DNA of 64,000 nucleotides from the NCBI RefSeq assembly GCF_014698035.1, contig NZ_JACJSF010000040.1, positions 1-64,000 on the forward strand, written 5' to 3'. The stretch's first letter is position 1; each line of letters opens with the position of its first letter. The translations under genes were made by a program, and so were the position numbers. Source of the stretch: Desmonostoc muscorum FACHB-395 (GTDB taxonomy: Bacteria; Cyanobacteriota; Cyanobacteriia; Cyanobacteriales; Nostocaceae). The notes under the pieces are model-generated. The model saw nothing but the letters and a program-made list of their open reading frames with translations. It was not told where the DNA came from and made no database searches. Below, one piece after another: positions 8,739 to 18,337 of this stretch.

Positions 8739-9803
8739 TTATAGCAGGTCAGTAAATCGAGAATCGCTTTGGAGAATTTTAAGGATCTGCTTAATTTCCT
8801 GGGTACGTTCTTTTTTAACAACGAGGGTGACATTGCGATCGCGCACAATCACCACGTCCTCTAAACCAATTGTAACAACTACATCCTCTGGATTTGAGGC
8901 ATAAATAATCGCCCCCTGCGTATCTAGCCCTACGTGGGTAGCGAGTTCTACATTGGGATTCTCTTCTGTTTTGAGTAACCGCTCGATCGCATTCCAATCT
9001 CCTAAATCATCCCAACCAAAATCAACTGGCAAAACGTATGCTAGAGTTGTCTTTTCCATTAGGGCATAGTCTATACTCTTCTTAGGCAACTGGGGATAGA
9101 TATCAGGACCCTGTTGTTCTAAAGGTTCGATAATTTCTGGAGCATGGGTATGTAGTTCCTTGAGAACAACCCCTGCCCGAAAAACGAACATTCCACTATT
9201 CCAGCTAAAGCGCCCCGTAGATAAAAAAATCTCTGCCGTTTCGCGGTCGGGCTTTTCAGTAAAGCGGTTGACGTGATAAGCTGGCAACTCATTAAAGCTA
9301 CCTATCTTTTCACCTTGTTCAATGTAGCCGTAACCGGTTGATGGAAAAGTAGGCTTGATCCCCAGTGTAACGATCGCTGCTGTGCTTGCTGCCAGTTGCG
9401 TAGCCGCGCTTAATGTGTGTGCAAACGTTTCTTCGTTAGCAATCCAGTGGTCAGCAGGGAAAAAGCCAATAACAGCGTCTTCTCCATAGCGCTGTTTGAT
9501 TTCTAAACTTGTCCAAGCAACGGCTGCGGCTGTGTCTCTGCCTTCCGACTCAATCAGTAAGTTTTCAACTGGTAGATCAGGTAATTGTTGTCGTACCCCT
9601 TCAGCTATCTGACTAGAAGTTACGACCCACAAGGAATCCCACCCGCCACCGAGTTTTATCAATCGATCGGCGGTTGCTTGTAATAAACTTCTAGAGCTAC
9701 CATCAAGACTTAAAAATTGCTTAGGTCGGTCTTTGCGACTCAGGGGCCAAAAACGTTCACCTTTACCACCAGCAAGGATTACGGGGAACAATAAAGTATT
9801 CAT
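8739..9803 (-). CDS. Mannose-1-phosphate guanylyltransferase
   Basis: This 354-aa nucleotidyltransferase makes GDP-mannose from mannose-1-phosphate and GTP, feeding O-antigen, exopolysaccharide and GDP-fucose routes. The signature LAGGKGERFWPLSRKDRPKQ lies near the start (nucleotide loop and catalytic Arg/Lys), FFPADHW is the metal- and base-binding strand, FTEKPDRETA binds sugar phosphate and FGWDDLGDW is the conserved late motif. The size fits a stand-alone GMP pyrophosphorylase without the isomerase domain found in ManC/AlgA. The ATG at 9803 is used; a GTG four codons earlier is possible. It is divergent from the LCP gene, which fits a role in envelope polysaccharide. Confidence 0.88.
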   Translation of the reverse strand: MNTLLFPVILAGGKGERFWPLSRKDRPKQFLSLDGSSRSLLQATADRLIKLGGGWDSLWVVTSSQIAEGVRQQLPDLPVENLLIESEGRDTAAAVAWTSLEIKQRYGEDAVIGFFPADHWIANEETFAHTLSAATQLAASTAAIVTLGIKPTFPSTGYGYIEQGEKIGSFNELPAYHVNRFTEKPDRETAEIFLSTGRFSWNSGMFVFRAGVVLKELHTHAPEIIEPLEQQGPDIYPQLPKKSIDYALMEKTTLAYVLPVDFGWDDLGDWNAIERLLKTEENPNVELATHVGLDTQGAIIYASNPEDVVVTIGLEDVVIVRDRNVTLVVKKERTQEIKQILKILQSDSRFTDLL

Positions 9804-9918
9804 GTTGTCATACACGCCTACCGAAGAACATTATAAGTTTACAGTGAGCCTTTCCACTGGCAATATCTGTAGCTTGGATTAACATACTTTTAGGGAGTGG
9901 TTGAGTGGGGAGATAATT

Positions 9919-11439
9919 GTGATAAAACAAGTCGAATGGTCGGAAAATCCGGTTACATCTCAGCAAGTAATAGAATTTGAAACTGAGGTGCGATCGCAGC
10001 AAATTCAACGCACGGAAAATCAGGTAACGCCTGCACCAGTAGCCGATTCAGAGGAGGAGGATGTCGAACTAAACCAGCCAGCCAATCCCAATCGTAGCGT
10101 CGTCGAATCTGTGGGCGCAATTCCCAATCAGCTTTACGAGAGACTGGGCTTAACCATGCCTCGTTGGTTGTTGTGGATCATGACGGTTGTCATCGGCATC
10201 ATCTTATCTGGGCTGCTAGTCTCGACGTTAGCGCTGTGGACTCCTTTGTGGAGCAATCTCGATCGAACAGATGAAGATTTAGGAACCAATATTAAAGACG
10301 AGTTAAAAATACCGCTACCAGGGGAGTTGTGGAGCAAACTTTCCCAGTATCAGCTTTCACGACCCATGAATATCTTAATTATGGGGATTGAACCAGTTAA
10401 CGGTACTGTTGATGGTTCACCAGAAAGCTTTGCTGGCAAAAGCGACTCCATGCTGTTAGTACGGCTTAATCCTGGTGAAAAATCTGTAAGGGTGCTTTCC
10501 ATTCCTAAAGATACGATGATTGCCATCCCCGAAAAGGGAGAAAAGGGATTAACTAAGGTATCTGATGCCAATGCTAAAGGCGGCCCAGTCTTGGCAGCAC
10601 GGGTAGTTAGCCGTACCTTAAACAACGCCCCAATCGATCGCTACATCCGTATTTCTACTAGCGGCTTACGGCAGTTAGTCGATCAGTTAGGTGGGGTAGA
10701 GGTCTTTGTTCCCCAATCAATGACATATAAAGACTCCAGCAGTCGCCTGTCGATTAATTTAGTCAGTGGCTGGCAAACCCTCAACGGCGAACAAGCAGAA
10801 CAGTTTGTGCGGTTCCGCGAACCAGGTTTGGGAGATTTGCCAAGAGTGCAGCGTCAGCAAGCACTAACAGCAGCATTGCTGCAACGCTTAAATAGTCCTA
10901 CCATCTTACCGAGGTTGCCTCAATTAACTCGCTTAATGCGAAAATACTTTGATACCAACCTGAAGATGGAAGAAATGATGGCGTTGGTGAACTTTGGTCT
11001 CAACCTAGATCGAGATAATTTCCAAATGACGGTGCTGCCTGGTACTTTTAGCCGCTTTAGCAAAGACCCTGATAGCTATTGGCTAAATATGACTGGACAA
11101 CAGAGCCTGTTGAATGATTATGTTGGGGTAAATGTACCTGGTCTGAAACCAGATATGCGTCAGGTTCCTAACCTCAAAATTGCTATTCAAAATGCCTCCA
11201 ATCAACCTCAGCTAACTGAAAAAGTTATTGCTTATCTGAAACAGAAAGGCTTTACTAATATTTACAAAGTACCTGATTGGCCAGATACCCAACGTCAAAC
11301 TCAAATTATTGTCCAAAAAGGCAATCGGCGAGTTGGTGTTGATTTGCAAAAAGTCTTAGGCTTGGGTCAAATTGAGGTGTCAGCGATTGGTGATTTAGAA
11401 TCTGACCTCACCATTCGGATTGGTAAAGATTGGAAATAG
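9919..11439 (+). CDS. LytR-CpsA-Psr (LCP) family protein
   Basis: This is an LCP-family protein of 506 aa. Members transfer undecaprenyl-linked polymers onto cell-wall peptidoglycan or related acceptors outside the inner membrane. Order: a cytoplasmic acidic N-terminus (~80 aa), one membrane helix (WLLWIMTVVIGIILSGLLV), the LCP catalytic domain (NILIMGIEP, KSDSMLLVRL, RVLSIPKDT, then Arg-rich VRFREPGLGDLPRVQRQQ) and a C-terminal LytR_C domain (AIQNASNQPQL...). The Asp and Arg residues that bind polyprenyl phosphate are present. GTG at 9919 with GGGGAG upstream is favoured over TTG at 9901, whose Shine-Dalgarno spacing is too short. Old annotations call it a LytR transcriptional regulator, but there is no DNA-binding domain. 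Confidence 0.88.
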   Translation: MIKQVEWSENPVTSQQVIEFETEVRSQQIQRTENQVTPAPVADSEEEDVELNQPANPNRSVVESVGAIPNQLYERLGLTMPRWLLWIMTVVIGIILSGLLVSTLALWTPLWSNLDRTDEDLGTNIKDELKIPLPGELWSKLSQYQLSRPMNILIMGIEPVNGTVDGSPESFAGKSDSMLLVRLNPGEKSVRVLSIPKDTMIAIPEKGEKGLTKVSDANAKGGPVLAARVVSRTLNNAPIDRYIRISTSGLRQLVDQLGGVEVFVPQSMTYKDSSSRLSINLVSGWQTLNGEQAEQFVRFREPGLGDLPRVQRQQALTAALLQRLNSPTILPRLPQLTRLMRKYFDTNLKMEEMMALVNFGLNLDRDNFQMTVLPGTFSRFSKDPDSYWLNMTGQQSLLNDYVGVNVPGLKPDMRQVPNLKIAIQNASNQPQLTEKVIAYLKQKGFTNIYKVPDWPDTQRQTQIIVQKGNRRVGVDLQKVLGLGQIEVSAIGDLESDLTIRIGKDWK

Positions 11440-11520
11440 TCATTGGTCATTAGTCATTAGTCATTAGTCATTAGTCATTAGTTAAATGACAAAGGACTAA
11501 TGACAAAGGACAAAGGACAA
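11440..11520. repeat. Heptad repeat tract (GTCATTA / ACAAAGG) after the LCP gene
   Basis: Directly after the stop, six or so TCATTAG-type heptads are followed by the inverse ATGACAAAGGACTA units, so the tract can fold into a long hairpin. This is the short tandemly repeated (STRR) type known from heterocystous cyanobacteria. It probably ends LCP transcription. Confidence 0.7.
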
Positions 11521-11531
11521 ATAATAAAGTT

Positions 11532-12038
11532 ATGAAAAAGATTTTACTACGCTTTTTGGGTTGGATTGTAATTTTGATACTAGCATTTTGCTGGATAATA
11601 CTTAATCCCAAACCGGCTTTTGCTCAACTCAACACAATTAACTACAACAATATAAATTTAGAAAATCGTGATTTTTCTAATGCTGATTTGGCGGGTGTGA
11701 CTTTTGTAGCAGCAGAAATGCGGGGGACAAATTTCCAAGGAGCGAATTTAACCAACGCAATTCTCACTAAAGGAGTTTTGTTAAAAGCAAATTTGGAAGG
11801 TGCGAACTTGAGCGGCGCTTTAGTCGATCGCGTCACTATGGATGGTGCTAACCTGAAAAATGCCATTTTTACAGAAGCAACTTTGACCCGCAGCCGTTTT
11901 TTCGATGCCGAAATTACAGGTGCTGATTTTACCGACGCTTTGATTGACCGTTATCAAGTGTCGCTAATGTGTGAAAGAGCCGATGGGGTAAATCCGGTTA
12001 CGGGTATGTCAACGCGAGATAGTTTGGGGTGTAAGTAA
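11532..12038 (+). CDS. Exported pentapeptide-repeat protein
   Basis: This 168-aa protein has an N-terminal hydrophobic export segment (residues ~9-24) with a probable signal-peptidase site after AFAQ, then about 14 A(D/N)LxX pentapeptides between residues 45 and 140. Such repeats fold as a right-handed quadrilateral beta-helix. A short C-terminal tail contains two Cys that could form a disulfide, consistent with the thylakoid lumen or periplasm. Lumenal pentapeptide proteins of this size are widespread in cyanobacteria and chloroplasts, but their role is not known. The spacer to the next, convergent gene is 72 bp. Confidence 0.85.
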   Translation: MKKILLRFLGWIVILILAFCWIILNPKPAFAQLNTINYNNINLENRDFSNADLAGVTFVAAEMRGTNFQGANLTNAILTKGVLLKANLEGANLSGALVDRVTMDGANLKNAIFTEATLTRSRFFDAEITGADFTDALIDRYQVSLMCERADGVNPVTGMSTRDSLGCK

Positions 12039-12110
12039 AGAATCTCAGCGTTGAGCATAAAAAAGAGATATTTTACCGATTGACTGAGAATTGTCAAAAA
12101 CCAGTCGCCT

Positions 12111-15100
12111 CTAATTACCGCTAGGAATTTCAATCAAAAACTCTGTTCCTTCTCCCGGCTTAGAAGAACATTTAATTTGACCATGATGTTTTTCAACTAC
12201 TATTTGATAACTGATAGACAATCCTAACCCCGTACCTTTACCTGGCCCTTTAGTAGTGAAGAAGGGATCAAATATATGCGATCGCACTTCTTCTGGAATT
12301 CCCAGACCATTATCAGCTATTCTAATTACAATCTGGTTATTAATGGTTTGCGTACTAATCCAGATAGTCAAAGGTATCATAGGACAGCGCTGAGATAACT
12401 TTAAATACCTTTGCTGTATAACTTTAAACTTTTCCTCCAATGCATCAATACTGTTACTCAACAGATTCATAAATACTTGATTTAATTGTGAGGGATAGCA
12501 TTCGAGCAAAGGTAAAGTAGCATATTCTTTAACAATCTCAATAGCTGGGCGTTGATTATTGTTTTTGAGCCGATGCCCTAAAATCAGCAAAGTACTATCT
12601 AATCCCTCATGAATATCTACTGCCTTCAATTCAGCTTCATCTGTACGAGAGAAGTTTCGCAGTGATAGTACAATATCATGAATTCGCTCTGTTCCTATTT
12701 TCATTGAATCAAGAGTTTTGGGTAAATCTTCGATGATAAAATCCAAATTATTATTGTCAATTTTTTCTTGGACACTTGGCGGGAGAGAGGAGTTTTGACG
12801 ATAAATTTCTACTGTATTCAGTAGTTCTTGAATATATTCATTTAAATGTATAAGATTGCCAAAAATAAAACTCACAGGATTGTTGATTTCATGAGCCACT
12901 CCTGCAAGTAATTGTCCTAAACCTGCCATTTTTTCACCCTGAATTAACCTGGTCTGAGTTTGTTTTAATTCTTGTAGGGTTTGAGTTAGTTCTAAGGTTT
13001 GACGTTTGGTTTGTTCGAGTAATTCTGCTTGCTGAATCGCAATTCCAAATTGCACAGCTACTTGAGCTAGTAAATTAATTTCTTCCTCTTTCCAATAGCG
13101 CGGTTGCGAATTTTGATAAGCAACTAATAATCCCCATAATTTTTCACCTTGTCGAATGGGAACAAAAGTTTCGTTGCGTGGCAGTTCATTATCATCGTCT
13201 GTGTTTTCAAAGGTTTTTAGAATCATTGGTTGGGCTTGTGCAACAGCTTTCCAACCATCTTTAAAGGAATCTGCCACAAATTTACCGCTCCAATCCGCGT
13301 TGAAGCGGTAGATTGCAACTCGCTCAACTTCGAGTAACTCCCGTACAGCTTGAGTAGTGGTTCTAAAAATAGTTTTAATATCAAGTGACTGACGGATTTT
13401 ATCAATGGTTGCAGCTAGCAATTCTTGACGTTCCATTGCTTTCTCGCGTTCAGTGGCTTCTGCTAACTGGACAACCTGCATTTGAACTTGTTTAAAATAA
13501 GAATCCTGTTTTAATGCGACTCCCAATTGCTCGGCTATTTGACTGGCAAATTCAATTTCAGAGGATTGCCAGTGACGAGAAGCGGTGCATTGATGAATAC
13601 ACAGCAATCCCCAAAGTTCACCTTTTTTCAATAGAGGTGCGACCAAATTTGCTCGCACTTGAAATTTTTCTAAAATTTGGATGTAGCAACCTGGAAAATT
13701 TGCTTGATAAATATCAGCGATCGCGTTTACTCGACCCTGTGTATAAAGGGGTACAAAGTTTTCGCCGAAGCAATAATCATAAACTTTTTCTGCTATTACC
13801 GAGTTACACTCAGCTACAACATCCTCAGAAATAAATTCTCCTTCCCAATCTTTTTGTGGGTCAAACCGAAAGACTGCCACTCGGTCTGCTTGCAGCATTT
13901 TCCGCGCCTCGGTGACAGTTGTTTGGAAGATTGTATCTAAATCTAGGGACTCTCGAATTCGAGTAATCACGCTAGTTAATGTCTTTTGTTGCTCTGCTTG
14001 GTACTGAGCGTGTTCCAGCAACTTATAGTGTCGCAGTGCTACACCAATTTGTGTACCGATTTTGGTTAGTGATTCGACTTCATAAGATTGCCACTGTCTA
14101 GGTGAGACATTTTGATAAGCAGCAATGACTCCCCAAAGTTTGTCTCCTTGGAGAATAGGGGCAGTTGCAAAGGCTTTGGCCTGGAATTGCTCCAACAGGG
14201 TTACATGACAGTCCGTTAATCCAGCTTGGTAAATGTCATTGACTGTAAATGTCTCGTTGTCAACATAACGTCCGCCTTGTGTCTGTTGTAAATAAGTATC
14301 AGCGATCGCAGGCTGAACGCCAACTAAGGGAGTCCAACCTTCAGCAAATGATTCAGCAACAAAGTTACCACTCCAATCGGCATTAAAGCTAAATATGGCA
14401 ACTCGGTCAGCTTGCAGTAGCTTGCGTATTACTTGAGTTGTGGTTTTAAAGATGGTTTCAATATCAAGGGGTGAGCGAATTTTATCGACAATCTGAGCAA
14501 TTACTTGGTCGCGTTGAGCCGCTTGAGCCAATTTTGCAGCTTGTAATTGCACTTCGTGAAGATGCTTTGCTTGTTGAATCGCAACAACAAGATGATCGGC
14601 AATTTGACGAATAAATTCAATTTCCGATTCTTTCCAGTTACGAGCCTCACTGCACTGATGAATACAAAGTAATCCCCACAGTTCTTTCTGGCGCGATAAA
14701 GGGACAACGAGATTGGCCTTGACCTGAAATTTACTCAAAATTGCGGCATGGCAATCACTTAGTCCGGCATTGTAAATATCCGCTACTGCTTGGACTCGAC
14801 CTTGTTGATAACTGGAAGCAAATTGTTCTCCAAAGCAATGGTCGTAAACTTTTACTTTTAACGCCGAAGTCCAACCAGGTGCAATATCTTCAGACACAAA
14901 TTCTCCTTCCCAGTCTTTTTCTAGGTCAAACTGGAAGACTGCTACACGGTCAGCATTTAGCAGTAGACGCACTTCTGTAGCGGTAGTTTGAAAAATCGTT
15001 TCTAAGTCAAGAGACTCTCGAATTCGCACAATTACACTCGCCAGAGCCTTTTGTTGATCTAGTTGCTCTTGAAGTTGAGCGCTTGACAATAGAAGTTGAT

Positions 15101-15128
15101 TTTCTGTGAAATTTGAATTGGGTTCCAT
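12111..15128 (-). CDS. Multi-GAF sensor histidine kinase
   Basis: This 1005-aa soluble kinase has four GAF domains in tandem (roughly residues 20-185, 205-360, 375-545 and 570-700). A short coiled coil then leads to a HisKA-like domain with GVAHEINNPVSF (His about 745) and a HATPase domain with DNGLGIPEE and GTGLGLSIS. GAF1 and GAF3 share DRVAVFQFDxxKDWEGEF, and GAF2 and GAF4 share DRVAIxxFNADWSG, so the array looks like a duplicated two-GAF unit. GAF1 and GAF3 keep Cys residues near SDCHAAI and PGCYIQI, which could be chromophore sites, though the classic CH pair of bilin-binding GAFs is imperfect. No transmembrane segment and no adjacent response regulator are seen. Confidence 0.88.
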   Translation of the reverse strand: MEPNSNFTENQLLLSSAQLQEQLDQQKALASVIVRIRESLDLETIFQTTATEVRLLLNADRVAVFQFDLEKDWEGEFVSEDIAPGWTSALKVKVYDHCFGEQFASSYQQGRVQAVADIYNAGLSDCHAAILSKFQVKANLVVPLSRQKELWGLLCIHQCSEARNWKESEIEFIRQIADHLVVAIQQAKHLHEVQLQAAKLAQAAQRDQVIAQIVDKIRSPLDIETIFKTTTQVIRKLLQADRVAIFSFNADWSGNFVAESFAEGWTPLVGVQPAIADTYLQQTQGGRYVDNETFTVNDIYQAGLTDCHVTLLEQFQAKAFATAPILQGDKLWGVIAAYQNVSPRQWQSYEVESLTKIGTQIGVALRHYKLLEHAQYQAEQQKTLTSVITRIRESLDLDTIFQTTVTEARKMLQADRVAVFRFDPQKDWEGEFISEDVVAECNSVIAEKVYDYCFGENFVPLYTQGRVNAIADIYQANFPGCYIQILEKFQVRANLVAPLLKKGELWGLLCIHQCTASRHWQSSEIEFASQIAEQLGVALKQDSYFKQVQMQVVQLAEATEREKAMERQELLAATIDKIRQSLDIKTIFRTTTQAVRELLEVERVAIYRFNADWSGKFVADSFKDGWKAVAQAQPMILKTFENTDDDNELPRNETFVPIRQGEKLWGLLVAYQNSQPRYWKEEEINLLAQVAVQFGIAIQQAELLEQTKRQTLELTQTLQELKQTQTRLIQGEKMAGLGQLLAGVAHEINNPVSFIFGNLIHLNEYIQELLNTVEIYRQNSSLPPSVQEKIDNNNLDFIIEDLPKTLDSMKIGTERIHDIVLSLRNFSRTDEAELKAVDIHEGLDSTLLILGHRLKNNNQRPAIEIVKEYATLPLLECYPSQLNQVFMNLLSNSIDALEEKFKVIQQRYLKLSQRCPMIPLTIWISTQTINNQIVIRIADNGLGIPEEVRSHIFDPFFTTKGPGKGTGLGLSISYQIVVEKHHGQIKCSSKPGEGTEFLIEIPSGN

Positions 15129-15303
15129 TGCTCTGGATTTTGTTTATACAAGGGTTCCTAATACCAAACTTCATGAGTCCAAAATATGACAAACTGCAAA
15201 TTTTTACAGTTTTCAACTATTTCCCAGAAGCTGGCTATTGTTATAGTTCCCCTTTCTCGATCTATCCTCGTAATGGTTTAAAAAATAATTTTGGCTTGTA
15301 TAA

Positions 15304-15432
15304 GTAGGCCGGCGCAATTAAGGCTAACTGGCTAAGGCTGTCATTTGTCCTTTGTCATTGGTCATTAGTAAAGATTTTAAGCCTATTTACGTTTCGTAAT
15401 ATACTTGAGTTTTTTCGCGCCAATTTACTTAC
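15304..15432. repeat. Dispersed ~120-bp element, copy A
   Basis: Begins GTAGGCCGGCGCAATTAAGG, contains CTGTCATTTGTCCTTTGTC and ATTTACGTTTCGTAAT, and ends in TTTACTTAC. Two further copies are at 39629-39742 and 63092-63212. It occupies much of the 516-bp spacer between the histidine kinase and murJ; the rest holds only the murJ leader. Confidence 0.7.
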
Positions 15433-15644
15433 AACAAAAGACATGAATAATTCAAGGTTTTTAGGAAGCGGCTCTAGCCCGTACTAAGAGCTAATTCGAT
15501 TAATTTCACATTGCGATCGCAGGCATCGCACTTAAAATGACTATAAACTAATGACTGATTTGCCAAAATTTACCTGACAGACTGCGGAATTTCAGGTTAA
15601 ATGTTTTAAAGTATGCACTCTGTAAGAGTTGTCGGGTATTATTC

Positions 15645-17249
15645 GTGACACAACAAGACCAAAAACCCTCTCGTTCTTTCGCTGGAATTGCTGGCATTGT
15701 TGCCGCAGCCACATTAATTAGTAAAGTCTTCGGTTTAGTGCGGCAGCAAGCGATCGCTGCGGCTTTTGGTGTTGGTGCTGCTGCTACCGCCTATAGCTAC
15801 GCCTATATTATCCCTGGCTTTCTATTGATCTTACTTGGTGGCGTAAATGGGCCATTACACAGTGCAGTTGTCAGCGTTTTAGCCAAGCGACGGCGAGAAG
15901 AAGCGGCTCCTTTAGTGGAAACCGTGACAACGCTGGTGGCTGGAGTACTGTTGGTGGTGACAGTGGCTCAAGTTTTATTTGCGGATGCGATCGTTGATCT
16001 AGTCGGTCATGGTTTGGAAGAGACAACCAGAGCGATCGCCATTCAACAACTCCGCATTATGGCACCAATGGCTTTATTTGCTGGTTTAATTGGCATCGGC
16101 TTCGGTACTCTGAATGCAGCCAATCAATATTGGTTGCTCTCAATTAGTCCCTTATTATCAAGTATTACCGTTGTTGCCGGTCTTGGTATCCTGGCGATGC
16201 AACTGGGCAAGGATATTATTAAGCCGGAGTACGCTTTAATTGGTGGAATGGTTTTAGCTTGGGGAACTTTGGCAGGAGCCATTCTCCAGTGGTTAGTGCA
16301 GCTAATTGTCCAGTGGCGGTTAGGGTTAGGTACATTACGCCTGCGGTTTGATTTTAAATCCCCAGGCGTTCAAGAAGTCATTAGAATCATGACTCCGGCA
16401 ACAGTTTCCTCTGGAATGATGCCAATTAATGTTGCCACTGACCTTTATTTTGCTAGTCCTATCCCTGGTGCGGCGGCAGGATTTAACTATGCGAATCTAT
16501 TAGTTCAAACTCCGTTAGGGATTATTTCTAATATCATTTTACTGCCCCTGTTACCGATATTTGCTAAACTTGCCGGCCCCGAAAATTGGCCAGATTTAAA
16601 ATTACGCATTCGCCAAGGACTGTTACTTACTGCCTTCACCATGCTACCGCTAGGGGCGCTGATGGTGGCATTATCTGTACCTATTGTGCAGGTGGTATAT
16701 GAACGCGGTGCTTTCAAACCAGAAGCCACAAAGCTAGTTTCATCCTTGCTAGTTGCTTATGGAATTGGGATGTTTGTCTATTTGGGACGTGATGTTTTGG
16801 TGCGGGTGTTCTACGCTTTAGGCGATGGACAGACACCATTTCGCATTAGTATTTTTAACATCTTGCTCAATATCTTATTAGATTGGTTTTTCGTTAAACC
16901 TTTTGGCGCTCCCGGTTTGGTGTTAGCAACAGTGGGTGTAAATTGTAGCTCAATGTTAATGCTGTTGTGGTTGCTCGATCGCAAACTCAATGGTTTACCT
17001 TGGCGTGAGTGGGGTTTGCCGATTTTGGGTTTGGCTGCTGGTAGCGTGGTAGCTGGGGTAGCAAGCTATGGGACATTGGTTGCTTCTCAGCAATTACTAG
17101 GTAAAACGGGTTTACTGATTCTGGTATTGCAATTGTGTGTATCTGGCTTTGTGGGGATTGCGGTGTTTACTGCGATCGCTTCCTGGATGAGAATACCAGA
17201 GGTGAATAGTTTTATATCTCGCCTACGTCAACGCTTTTTGAAAAAATAA
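15645..17249 (+). CDS. murJ: Lipid II flippase MurJ (MviN)
   Basis: This 534-aa polytopic membrane protein of the MOP superfamily has about 14 hydrophobic helices. It flips the peptidoglycan precursor lipid II across the inner membrane. The N-terminus carries the family motif SKVFGLVRQQAIAAAFG (helix 1, with the essential Arg), and the loop with GAFKPEATKLVSSLL is typical of helices 7-8. The length is normal (510-550 aa). The only reasonable start is GTG at 15645. It is transcribed alone; a small inverted-repeat element follows the stop and may end the transcript. Confidence 0.92.
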   Translation: MTQQDQKPSRSFAGIAGIVAAATLISKVFGLVRQQAIAAAFGVGAAATAYSYAYIIPGFLLILLGGVNGPLHSAVVSVLAKRRREEAAPLVETVTTLVAGVLLVVTVAQVLFADAIVDLVGHGLEETTRAIAIQQLRIMAPMALFAGLIGIGFGTLNAANQYWLLSISPLLSSITVVAGLGILAMQLGKDIIKPEYALIGGMVLAWGTLAGAILQWLVQLIVQWRLGLGTLRLRFDFKSPGVQEVIRIMTPATVSSGMMPINVATDLYFASPIPGAAAGFNYANLLVQTPLGIISNIILLPLLPIFAKLAGPENWPDLKLRIRQGLLLTAFTMLPLGALMVALSVPIVQVVYERGAFKPEATKLVSSLLVAYGIGMFVYLGRDVLVRVFYALGDGQTPFRISIFNILLNILLDWFFVKPFGAPGLVLATVGVNCSSMLMLLWLLDRKLNGLPWREWGLPILGLAAGSVVAGVASYGTLVASQQLLGKTGLLILVLQLCVSGFVGIAVFTAIASWMRIPEVNSFISRLRQRFLKK

Positions 17250-17262
17250 CTGTTATTTAAAT

Positions 17263-17456
17263 AGAATTCAGGAGTCAGGAGTCAGAATAGGCTAAACCTT
17301 AGCTATCCGCTAACAGCATGAACTTGGAGTCAGAGAAAGCGGATAGCGCAACGTAAAGACAAGAGGGTGGTGGATCTGAATCTTCCACTTTCTTGTTCTG
17401 ACTCCTAAATTATGACTCCTAAATTCTGAATTCTGAATTCTGACTCCTGAATTCTT
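17263..17456. repeat. Small inverted-repeat element, copy 2 (GTCAGGAGTCAGAAT family)
   Basis: Begins AGAATTCAGGAGTCAGGAG and ends TTCTGACTCCTGAATTCTT, inverted ends of about 20 bp. The core TAGCTATCCGCTAACAG and inverse AGCGGATAGCG are shared with 6273-6394. It is 194 bp against 122 bp in copy 1; extra ATTCTGA units account for part of the difference. It fills most of the spacer after murJ. Confidence 0.7.
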
Positions 17457-17605
17457 CAATTAAATATTTCAGTTAGTACACCCAAGTGGGTGAGAAATAA
17501 TTCAGCCATTAGGGTGAACCAGGTGTGCGAGGTTACATTTTGTAAAAAAAGAGATTCTAGTACTAGAGAACATTGATTTTACCTAACTCTAGTGAGAAGA
17601 ATTCT

Positions 17606-18118
17606 ATGAAACTTACAAAATTAGCTGCCTCTGCATTTGCTGTTGCTTCCATTGTCCTCTCCGCAGGAATTGCTTCTGCTCAAACAGCCGGTACAAACGG
17701 TAATTATATTGGTGCTGGTGTTGCAGTTGGCGCAACCAGTGGCGGACAAGGAAACGATGAAGCACAAATTGGCGGTAATATTCAAGGACGTTACGCCGTT
17801 CCCAATGCACCTGTTTCACTGCGGGGTTCTGTGCTGTATGGCGGTGATGCTGCTGCAATTATGCCCATCGTGACTTATGATGCGGCGATCGCCAGAAACA
17901 CTAACGTTTACTTCGGTGGTGGTTATTCTTTTGTAACTGACGAAGGTCAAAAAACCCCATTGGGCAATCAGAATGCACCTGTAGTCACCCTTGGTATTGA
18001 ATCAGAAGTTAGCAATAATGTTATTGCTTATGGCGATACTAAATGGGGCATTGATGCCTACAGAAACAGTGATGCTGATGCTGTCAGCTTCCAAGCTGGA
18101 TTAGGCTATCGCTTCTAG
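17606..18118 (+). CDS. Small outer-membrane beta-barrel protein
   Basis: This 170-aa protein has a clear signal peptide (residues 1-23, cleavage after ASAQ or ASA) and a mature domain of alternating Gly/aromatic strands such as NYIGAGVAVG, NVYFGGGYSF and SFQAGLGYRF. It ends in Phe, the C-terminal BAM signal of outer-membrane barrels. The size suits an eight-stranded barrel. The ATG at 17606 with GTGAGAAG upstream is the right start; a TTG 33 bp earlier would spoil the signal peptide. A strong terminator follows. The function is unknown; comparable cyanobacterial proteins are abundant and stress-responsive. Confidence 0.8.
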   Translation: MKLTKLAASAFAVASIVLSAGIASAQTAGTNGNYIGAGVAVGATSGGQGNDEAQIGGNIQGRYAVPNAPVSLRGSVLYGGDAAAIMPIVTYDAAIARNTNVYFGGGYSFVTDEGQKTPLGNQNAPVVTLGIESEVSNNVIAYGDTKWGIDAYRNSDADAVSFQAGLGYRF

Positions 18119-18191
18119 TTATTACGAGCTTGGAGACAGCTTATTCACAACCTAAAGGAATGATGTTTACCAGCCGTAATAGAATTTATTC

Positions 18192-18233
18192 TGTCATATC
18201 TGAGCATCTATACTCAGATATGACATATTTTTA
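18192..18233 (+). terminator. Rho-independent terminator of the small barrel gene
   Basis: TGTCATATCTGAG (18192-18204) and CTCAGATATGACA (18213-18225) form a perfect 13-bp stem with an 8-nt loop, followed by TATTTTTAA. Confidence 0.85.
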
Positions 18234-18337
18234 ATCATTTTTACTTATGATTTTGATAACCAATTATATTGGCTATTATCAATAGTTTTTCTTAAAGTTA
18301 AATGGCCAATTTTAAATATGCATAAAAGATATTACTC

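Noticed and set aside
17613..17873. Gln- and Leu-rich ORFs in both directions over the small barrel gene
   Set aside because: Other-frame shadows of a gene with a clear signal peptide and C-terminal Phe.
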